A DNA stretch of 64,000 bases from Peteryoungia rhizophila (GTDB lineage: Bacteria; Pseudomonadota; Alphaproteobacteria; Rhizobiales; Rhizobiaceae). Positions 57,892 to 64,000 of this stretch are shown here, in pieces. The stretch's first letter is position 1; the number at the start of each line of letters is the position of its first letter. Under the pieces are notes generated by a model that saw only the letters and a list, made by a program, of their open reading frames with translations, had not been told where the DNA came from and did no database searches. The stretch spans positions 620,001-684,000 of the forward strand of contig NZ_STGT01000002.1 of assembly GCF_004912145.1 (NCBI RefSeq), written 5' to 3'. The position numbers were made by a program, and so were the translations under genes.

Positions 57892-60800
57892 ATGACTTCG
57901 ATTATCTCTTCTTTGAGCATTACCCAGATCAAGTCGCTGTCCACTGCGACGATCGCTAACTTCACCAGCGACGACGTTGCTGCCTTGAGCACATCTCAGG
58001 TCGCGGCCCTTTCCTCCACTCAGGTCGGCGCCCTGCAGACCGACGACTTCGATGGTCTCAACTCCAGCCAGCTCGGTGCTCTTTCGAGCGTCGCCGTTCG
58101 CGGCCTGACGATCGACCAGCTCGCTGTCATCGACAGTGCCAAGATGGTCGGGCTCAGCAGCCGCGTCCTCGGCGCACTGACCTCAACGCAGGTGACCGCG
58201 CTGACCTCGGAGCAGTTCGACGCGCTCTCCACCGCCCAGCTCACCGCTCTCGGCAGCCTGGCGCTCGCCGGCCTCGAAGCCGAAGACATTGCAACGCTGA
58301 CTTCCGCCGAACTTTCGGTGCTCAGCACCCGCGCGCTCGCCGGACTGACAAGCGCAAGCTTTGCAGCTCTCGACAGCGATCAGATTTCGGGCCTGACCAC
58401 GGCGCAGATCGCATCGCTCTCGACCGCCGTCATTGCCAACCTTACGTCCGCCCAGATCGACGGTCTGACCTCGCTGCAGATCTCGGCGCTCACCTCGCGC
58501 CAGATCCCGGCCCTGTCGACCGACAATCTCGCTTCCTTCTCCACCGAACAGATCGTTGCACTGAACAGCCGCGCTGTCGCAGTCCTCAAGTCGACGCAGG
58601 TTGAAGCACTTTCCACCGGTCAGGTCGATGTGCTGACCACCGGCCAGCTCGCTTCCCTCAGCTCGATCGCCGTCAAGGGTCTCGGCGCCGACGACATCGA
58701 TACGCTTTCTTCGGAAGGTGTGGCTGCTCTCGCATCTCGGAGCCTGGCCGCCCTTTCGACCGATGCATTCGCATCGCTCGACTCGACCCAGCTCACCGGC
58801 CTGACGGCTGCGAAGGTTGGCGCACTCACAACCGCCCAGATCGCAGTGCTGAGTTCCGATCAGGCCGACGGCCTGAGCACGGCTCAGCTCGCGGGCCTGA
58901 CCAGCGTCCAGATGAGGGCATTGACCAGCGAGACCCTGGCGTCGCTCTCGACCGAGCAGGTCGCAGGTCTGAGCACCCGCGTCGTTGCGGTCCTGACGTC
59001 CGACAAGGTCGCGGCACTCAGCAGTGACCAGGTCGCTGCTCTCACCACTTCGCAGCTCGCAGCGCTAAGCTCTGCGGCCGTGAAGGGCCTTGAGGTCGAA
59101 GATGTCGGCACTTTCTCGTCGACAGAACTCGCTTCGCTCAACTCCCGTACCCTGGCAGCCCTGTCGACCGACAATGTTGCTGCTCTCACCTCTGAACAGC
59201 TGACGGCACTCTCCGGCAACCAGATCGGTGCGCTGACCACCGCTCAGGTGGCCGTCCTCGATAGCGCCCAGATCGATGGTCTGAGCACGGCCCAGGTCGC
59301 GGCACTCAGCTCCGCTCAGGTTGTCGCACTCGGAACCGACAATGTGGCTTCGCTGTCGACCGATCAGGTCGCCGCGCTCAGCAGCCGCGCCGTCGCCGCT
59401 TTGACGACCGCCCAGCTCACCGCGATGACCAGCGATCAGATCCAGGCCCTCTCGTCTGCCCAGATCGCGGCCTTCACTTCCAGCGACCTGGCTGCCTTGT
59501 CGTCCGAAGATCTCGGCACCTTCTCCACCGCCGAATTCGCCACCCTGGGCTCCGCCGCCATCCGCGGGATCACCTCGGCCGTGATCGGCGCACTCTCGAC
59601 CGACCTGATCGCCGCAATCAACACTCGCGCCATGGCTGCTCTCGACAGCACCCAGATCGCCGCGATGACTTCGGCACAGATCGGCGTCCTGACGACGGCC
59701 CAGCTCAGCGCGATCAGCTCCACGGCTGCCCGTGCTCTCGAGATCGAAGATCTGGCGACTTTCGACTCGGCTGACCTCGCTTCCCTGCAGTCCCGCTCGC
59801 TCGCTGCCCTCTCCACCGACAAGTTCGCAACGCTCACCTCGGCCCAGCTCGTCGGTTTGACGTCGGCGCAGATCGCAGCCCTGTCCACGGCCATCATCGG
59901 CACGCTCGACAGCGATCAGCTCGACGGCTTCACGACGGCACAGGTCGCCTCTCTCTCGTCAGCCCAGCTTGGTGCACTGACGACCGATGCGGTTGCCTCT
60001 CTCAGCACGGAACAGCTGGGTGCGATCAGCACGCGCGCTATCGCCTCGCTGAAATCCGACCAGATCAACGTCCTCGACTCGGCCCAGTTCGGTGCCCTTT
60101 CGACAGCTCAGCTGGCATCTCTGACCTCGGCTGCGGTCCGTGGCCTCAACACGGATGCCATCGGCACCCTGACTTCTTCCGAGATTGCAGTGCTCAACAG
60201 CCGCGCGATCGCAGCCCTGTCGACGGACAACGTCGCTCTGCTCGACTCGGCCCAGATCTCCGGCCTGACCTCGGGTCAGCTCACAGCACTGACGACTGCA
60301 CAGATCGGCACACTCGAGAGCGATCAACTTGATGGTCTGAGCACGGCTCTCGTCTCCCTGCTCTCCAGCTCGCAGGCCCGCGCTCTGACCGCCGACGCGC
60401 TTGCTTCGCTCTCCACCGACCAAGTGGCTGCGATCAACACGCGCGCCGTGGCAGCCCTCGGCTCTGACGCGATTGCAGCACTCACCTCCGACCAGATCGG
60501 TGTTCTGACGACCGCCCAGCTCTCTGCCCTGTCGAGCGTCGCCGTCGCCGGCCTTACGACCGAAGACCTCGATGGTCTCGCTTCGACGGACCTCGCGGCC
60601 CTGAACTCCCGAGCTCTCGCGTCACTGTCGACCGAGAACATCGCTTCGCTCGACAGCACCCAGCTTTCGGGGCTGACGACCGGCCAGGTCACGTCTCTGA
60701 CCACCGCGCAGGTCGCCACACTGATCAGTGACCAGCTCGACGGTTTGACCACGGCTCTCGTGGCCATGCTCTCCAGCTCGCAGGTCCGTGCTCTGACCTC

Positions 60801-63027
60801 GGAATCGCTGGCTTCGCTCTCCACGGACCAGGTGGCGGCTCTTAACACCCGCGCCGTCGCCGCCCTTGGTTCTGACGCGGTTGCAGCACTCTCGTCCGTC
60901 CAGATCGGCGTCCTGACGACGGCGCAGCTCGCAGCTCTCTCGAGCGCCGCTGTCGCAGGTCTGACGACCGAAGATCTTGACGGGCTGGAATCCACCGATC
61001 TCGCAGTCATGAACTCCCGGGCCATCGCGGCGCTCTCGACTGATAACATCGCATCGCTCGACAGCCTGCAGCTATCAGGCCTGACGACCTCACAGGTCGT
61101 CTCGCTGACGACCGCTCAGCTCGGTGCACTGACTTCGACCCAGATCGACGGTCTGACGGCCGCCCAGGCAGGCGTCCTCAGCTCCACTCAGATCCTGGCA
61201 CTGTCGACCGAGAACATCGCCTCGCTCTCGACCGACCAGGTCGCGGCCCTCAACTCCCGCGCCGTGGGTGCCCTGACGTCGGACCAGCTCGATGCACTGA
61301 GCACCGATCAGGTTCTGGCGCTCACCTCTGGTCAGATCGCGGCTCTGAGCTCTGCCGATCTCGCCGCCCTGTCTGCCGCCGATATCGCCACCTTCTCGAT
61401 CGACGAGATTGCGGTGATCTCGTCCTCAGCCATCAGCGGCCTGTCGACGGACGCCATTGCCGGCCTCGATACCGATCAGATCGCGGCAATTTCCAGCCGC
61501 GCCGTCGGATCGCTCACCTCCAGCCAGATCGGGGCCCTCGACACGGCACAGTTTGCCGCTCTGTCGACCCTCCAGCTTTCGCAGCTGAGCTCGGCTGCAG
61601 TCGCCGGCATCGCGACTGAAGACCTCGCAACGCTCGACTCTGCTGAGCTTGCGGTTCTCCAGACCCGCACGCTGGCTGCCCTGAGCACCGAAAACTTTGC
61701 GGCCCTCGACTCGGCTCAGCTCTCGGGTCTGACGACAGCCCAGGTTGCCGCGCTGACGACCGGCCAGGTCGCAACACTCGACAGCACCACGGTGACCGGT
61801 CTGAGTTCCGCTCAGCTCGCGGCCTTGAAGTCGACGCAGGTTGCGGCTCTCTCCAACGACAGTCTTGCAGCACTGACCTCTGTCCAGCTGCCGGGCCTGG
61901 CAACGGCGGGTATCGCCAGCCTGAATTCCGACAAGATCGCCGCGCTGACGTCCAGCCAGTTTGACTATCTGTCGACGGCGCAACTCGGAGCGATCAGCTC
62001 CGCAGGCATCGCTGGACTTTCGACCGAAGATGTCGCGACCTTCTCGCCGCTGGATGTCGCAGCCCTCAATTCCCGGGCTCTGGCCGCCATGTCGACCGAG
62101 AACTTCGCTGCTCTCGACTCGACCCAGCTCGCCGGACTGACGACGGGCCAGGTTGCCGCAGTCACCACGGCTCAGATCGGGGTGCTGACTACGGCCGACA
62201 TCGACGGTCTCGATACGCTGCAGGTCAGCGCATTGACCAGCGCCCAGGTTGCTGCCATGTCGACCGAGAACCTCGCTTCGTTCTCGACCGATCAGATCGC
62301 CGCACTCGGAACACGGGTCTTTGCAAGCCTCAACTCCGACCAGGTGACGGCGCTGACGTCCGAGCAGATCGGCGTGCTCTCGAGCGGTCAGCTCGCAGCG
62401 CTCAGCACGGCTGCCATCTCCGGCCTCGAAACCGAAGACATGGCAACCTTCACCTCGGCCGAACTTGCGCTTCTGAGCTCAAGGACGATCGCGGCACTGT
62501 CGACCGACAACTTCGCCGAACTCACCTCGGTGCAGCTCACGGGGCTCACTTCGACCCAGATGGCCGCCCTGACGTCCGCTCAGGTTGGAAGCCTGACCTC
62601 CGACCAGATCGACGGCCTGTCTACGGCTCAGATCTCAGCCCTGACATCGACACAGGCGCAGAGCCTCTCGACCGACGGCCTCGTGTCCTTCTCGACGGAT
62701 CAGGTTGCAGCACTCGGCTCGCGAGTTGTGGGAGCTCTGTCCACTGACCAGCTGGTCGCCATGACCACGGACCAGATCGAGGCTCTGACCTCGACCCAGG
62801 TCGCGGCGCTCAACTCGGCAGCAATCAGTGCCCTGGCGATTGAAGATCTGCTCGAGTTCTCGACCGAGGACATCGCAGCGATCAACACCGCAGCGATTGC
62901 CGGTCTCTCCACCGACGACATCGGTGACCTGACCAGCGACCAGATCCTGGCCTTGACCACGGCCCAGATCCAGGCTTTCAACGACGACCAGGTAACAGCG
63001 ATCGTCGCCGCCTATCAGGCGATCTGA
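57892..63027 (+). CDS. Giant octad-repeat Ser/Thr-rich protein with 17-octad super-repeats
   Basis: A 1711-residue protein built almost wholly from 8-residue units with consensus [ST][ST]x[QA][IVL]xx[L]. After an opening unit (57892-57915) there are 212 octads with no insertion or deletion and a 7-residue tail. Higher order: 14 leading octads, super-repeats of 17 octads (136 residues, 408 bp) starting at 58252, 58660, 59068, 59716, 60124, 60532, 60940, 61588, 61996 and 62404, two short 10-octad blocks at 59476 and 61348, and 8 final octads from 62812. An Arg sits in octad 4 of every super-repeat, and an acidic pair in octad 2 of nearly all. No Cys, Trp or His is seen, and no signal peptide. 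The ATG at 57892 is chosen; 57853 has no proper ribosome site. Likely a glycosylated surface or matrix protein; function unknown. Confidence 0.85.
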   Translation: MTSIISSLSITQIKSLSTATIANFTSDDVAALSTSQVAALSSTQVGALQTDDFDGLNSSQLGALSSVAVRGLTIDQLAVIDSAKMVGLSSRVLGALTSTQVTALTSEQFDALSTAQLTALGSLALAGLEAEDIATLTSAELSVLSTRALAGLTSASFAALDSDQISGLTTAQIASLSTAVIANLTSAQIDGLTSLQISALTSRQIPALSTDNLASFSTEQIVALNSRAVAVLKSTQVEALSTGQVDVLTTGQLASLSSIAVKGLGADDIDTLSSEGVAALASRSLAALSTDAFASLDSTQLTGLTAAKVGALTTAQIAVLSSDQADGLSTAQLAGLTSVQMRALTSETLASLSTEQVAGLSTRVVAVLTSDKVAALSSDQVAALTTSQLAALSSAAVKGLEVEDVGTFSSTELASLNSRTLAALSTDNVAALTSEQLTALSGNQIGALTTAQVAVLDSAQIDGLSTAQVAALSSAQVVALGTDNVASLSTDQVAALSSRAVAALTTAQLTAMTSDQIQALSSAQIAAFTSSDLAALSSEDLGTFSTAEFATLGSAAIRGITSAVIGALSTDLIAAINTRAMAALDSTQIAAMTSAQIGVLTTAQLSAISSTAARALEIEDLATFDSADLASLQSRSLAALSTDKFATLTSAQLVGLTSAQIAALSTAIIGTLDSDQLDGFTTAQVASLSSAQLGALTTDAVASLSTEQLGAISTRAIASLKSDQINVLDSAQFGALSTAQLASLTSAAVRGLNTDAIGTLTSSEIAVLNSRAIAALSTDNVALLDSAQISGLTSGQLTALTTAQIGTLESDQLDGLSTALVSLLSSSQARALTADALASLSTDQVAAINTRAVAALGSDAIAALTSDQIGVLTTAQLSALSSVAVAGLTTEDLDGLASTDLAALNSRALASLSTENIASLDSTQLSGLTTGQVTSLTTAQVATLISDQLDGLTTALVAMLSSSQVRALTSESLASLSTDQVAALNTRAVAALGSDAVAALSSVQIGVLTTAQLAALSSAAVAGLTTEDLDGLESTDLAVMNSRAIAALSTDNIASLDSLQLSGLTTSQVVSLTTAQLGALTSTQIDGLTAAQAGVLSSTQILALSTENIASLSTDQVAALNSRAVGALTSDQLDALSTDQVLALTSGQIAALSSADLAALSAADIATFSIDEIAVISSSAISGLSTDAIAGLDTDQIAAISSRAVGSLTSSQIGALDTAQFAALSTLQLSQLSSAAVAGIATEDLATLDSAELAVLQTRTLAALSTENFAALDSAQLSGLTTAQVAALTTGQVATLDSTTVTGLSSAQLAALKSTQVAALSNDSLAALTSVQLPGLATAGIASLNSDKIAALTSSQFDYLSTAQLGAISSAGIAGLSTEDVATFSPLDVAALNSRALAAMSTENFAALDSTQLAGLTTGQVAAVTTAQIGVLTTADIDGLDTLQVSALTSAQVAAMSTENLASFSTDQIAALGTRVFASLNSDQVTALTSEQIGVLSSGQLAALSTAAISGLETEDMATFTSAELALLSSRTIAALSTDNFAELTSVQLTGLTSTQMAALTSAQVGSLTSDQIDGLSTAQISALTSTQAQSLSTDGLVSFSTDQVAALGSRVVGALSTDQLVAMTTDQIEALTSTQVAALNSAAISALAIEDLLEFSTEDIAAINTAAIAGLSTDDIGDLTSDQILALTTAQIQAFNDDQVTAIVAAYQAI

Positions 63028-63077
63028 GGCAGGGGCGCGATCCGCGCCTCAGCAAAGACTGGATACGGAAACAACGA

Positions 63078-63102
63078 CCCCGCCTTTCGAGGCGGGGTTT
63101 TT
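63078..63102 (+). terminator. Rho-independent terminator of the octad-repeat gene
   Basis: A 7-bp GC stem (CCCCGCC at 63078-63084 with GGCGGGG at 63091-63097, 6-nt loop) is followed by TTTTTC. It begins about 50 bases after the stop of the giant gene and shows that it is transcribed alone. Confidence 0.9.
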
Positions 63103-63299
63103 CGTTTCGAGGATGGAAGGGTTCAGCGGAGGCGCTTAAGGCCCCGGGGTGTTTGCATTGGTCGCCATGGGCAGGTGCAAGGGCGGCAGGCGGGTGCCAA
63201 ATTGCCGAAAGGCCGACTTACTGGAGCGATGCCGCAGTTACCGGCCGGAAGTGCAGCTACCGGGCTCTAGTTCTCGGGATGATTTCTTGATCTGGGAAA

Positions 63300-63376
63300 T
63301 GGCGCACCCGACAGGATTCGAACCTGTGACCTTTGGAATCGGAATCCAACACTCTATCCAGCTGAGCTACGGGTGC
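63300..63376 (-). tRNA. tRNA-Arg (anticodon CCG)
   Basis: A 77-base tRNA on the minus strand including an encoded CCA end. The acceptor stem is GCACCCG/CGGGTGC with discriminator G. The D-arm reads GCTCAGCTGGATAGAG, the anticodon arm TTGGA-TTCCGAT-TCCAA gives anticodon CCG (decoding CGG, Arg), and the T-arm has GGTTCGAATCC. The plus-strand open frame across it is an artefact. Confidence 0.95.
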
Positions 63377-63708
63377 TTCCGACGGCGGATTGACTCGCCG
63401 TTCCAGAAGCGGTCATAGCGCAGTCGATTGGCGGCTTCAATCGGAAAAAACATTTGCCTCGGATGGAATTCTGATGGCGTGGCGGGATCGGTGCGCTCGG
63501 ATGGCTGAAACGCGATCAGATCGGGGATTCGCAGGTTGGGATGGGGTTCAAAACCTGGGTAAACTGAGCGGCAAATGGTCACGAATTGGCATTTTACGGG
63601 AAGGTAAAGGCGGTTGCACCCTTGTGGCGAGGGCTTAAACGGTTAGTATCGCATATGTATCTTGGTTCGCGGGGGAAACAGCGGGCCGGTTGAGGGGCAC
63701 ATATAATA
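63377..63708. other. Intergenic region between tRNA-Arg and the MarR gene
   Basis: 332 bp with no gene. It contains the tRNA promoter (minus strand, not resolved) and, directly before the MarR reading frame, a perfect TATAAT at 63703-63708 with no clear -35 at the usual spacing. Open frames here have no family resemblance or ribosome site. Confidence 0.45.
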
Positions 63709-64000
63709 ATGGCAGGGGAAATGCCGGAACTTACGATGAATGAATTGATACCCAACCCGTCCGGGCTCGACTTCTCGATGATGGACGATGCCGTGGGATA
63801 TCGCTTGCGGCGAGCGCAACTCGCGGTGTTTCAGCATTTCAACGATGCTTTTTCTTCCAAGGGACTGCGGCCGACCGATTTTGCCACACTTCTTTTGCTC
63901 ACCAACAATCAGGGTGCCAAGCAGAGCGAAGTGGCCGAGGCGCTCGGTATCCAGCGGGCGAATTTCGTCGCGATCGTCGACGGGCTCGAGAGCAAGGGGT
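63709..64000 (+). CDS. MarR-family regulator (truncated by window end)
   Basis: The first 97 residues of a MarR-type regulator: RRAQLAVFQHFNDAF, LRPTDFATLLLL and the start of the winged helix QSEVAEALGIQRANFVAIVDGLESKG. Possible starts are ATG 63709, 63721 and 63736; if TATAAT at 63703 is a true -10 the start must be one of the later ones, and AGGGGAA lies just before 63721. The rest lies outside the window. Ligand and targets unknown. Confidence 0.85.
   Translation, partial: MAGEMPELTMNELIPNPSGLDFSMMDDAVGYRLRRAQLAVFQHFNDAFSSKGLRPTDFATLLLLTNNQGAKQSEVAEALGIQRANFVAIVDGLESKG

Noticed and set aside
57892..63027. CRISPR array or tandem satellite DNA
   Set aside because: The repeats are continuous coding octads without spacers, diverged at DNA level but kept in frame.
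57892..63027. TAL-effector-like protein, because of the LSTDQVAAL similarity to LTPEQVVAIA
   Set aside because: No 33-35 residue period and no variable di-residue pattern; the period is exactly 8 and 136 residues.
63149..63418. Plus-strand open frame containing [13 protein letters not shown]
   Set aside because: It is the antisense of tRNA-Arg and its flanks; this peptide is a classic artefact of translating tRNA genes backwards.

Overview
The window looks like chromosomal DNA of an alphaproteobacterium of the order Hyphomicrobiales (Rhizobiales), most likely family Rhizobiaceae. The basis is high G+C, gene content (urtABCDE, ureDABCEFG, PreT/PreA with a RutR-type regulator, ExoD, a bacteriophytochrome with a C-terminal receiver) and paired RIME-like palindromic repeats. 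No phage, transposase, CRISPR array or replication origin was seen. All family calls come from reading motifs, not from searches.

Region 1 (1-7.7 kb, minus strand): a response regulator cut by the window edge, an unusual hybrid histidine kinase whose N-terminal half is an NCS1-type permease, a DUF5680 protein, and a red-light module (heme oxygenase plus bacteriophytochrome kinase). Region 2 (7.9-23.5 kb, plus strand): a complete urea ABC importer (urtABCDE) followed by a secreted esterase and a complete urease locus (ureD, A, B, C, E, F, G). Several non-urease genes lie inside the urease locus, including a diguanylate cyclase. Together these import urea and hydrolyse it to ammonia. Two 113-115 bp palindromic elements sit between urtA/urtB and urtD/urtE. 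Region 3 (23.5-29.3 kb, minus strand): a Crp/Fnr regulator with a perfect FNR-type box upstream, and an RND efflux pump with its periplasmic adaptor.

Region 4 (29.3-46 kb): a reductive pyrimidine degradation regulon. PreT/PreA reduce uracil or thymine, dihydropyrimidinase opens the ring, and a carbamoyl-beta-alanine-type amidohydrolase releases CO2 and ammonia. An NMT1/THI5-type ABC importer probably supplies the substrate. A RutR-like TetR regulator is divergent from the amidohydrolase gene, and RutR-like boxes lie in both relevant promoter regions. A MazE/MazF toxin-antitoxin pair is spliced into this operon with 4-nt overlaps. An EamA transporter, ExoD and a CHASE-PAS-GGDEF-EAL protein lie between the two halves.

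Region 5 (46-50.7 kb): small conserved genes, a group II truncated hemoglobin, an ABC-F ATPase and a NaChBac-like sodium channel. Region 6 (50.8-63 kb) is the most interesting part. A minus-strand set (OGT/SPINDLY-like glycosyltransferase, methyltransferase, glycosyltransferase with an inserted lectin-like domain, UDP-galactopyranose mutase, GalE) diverges from a 1711-residue protein. That protein is an uninterrupted lattice of 8-residue Ser/Thr-rich repeats, arranged in 17-octad (136 aa, 408 bp) super-repeats. I infer a giant surface or matrix protein with a dedicated, possibly galactofuranose-containing, glycosylation system. The window closes with a strong terminator, tRNA-Arg(CCG) and a truncated MarR regulator.
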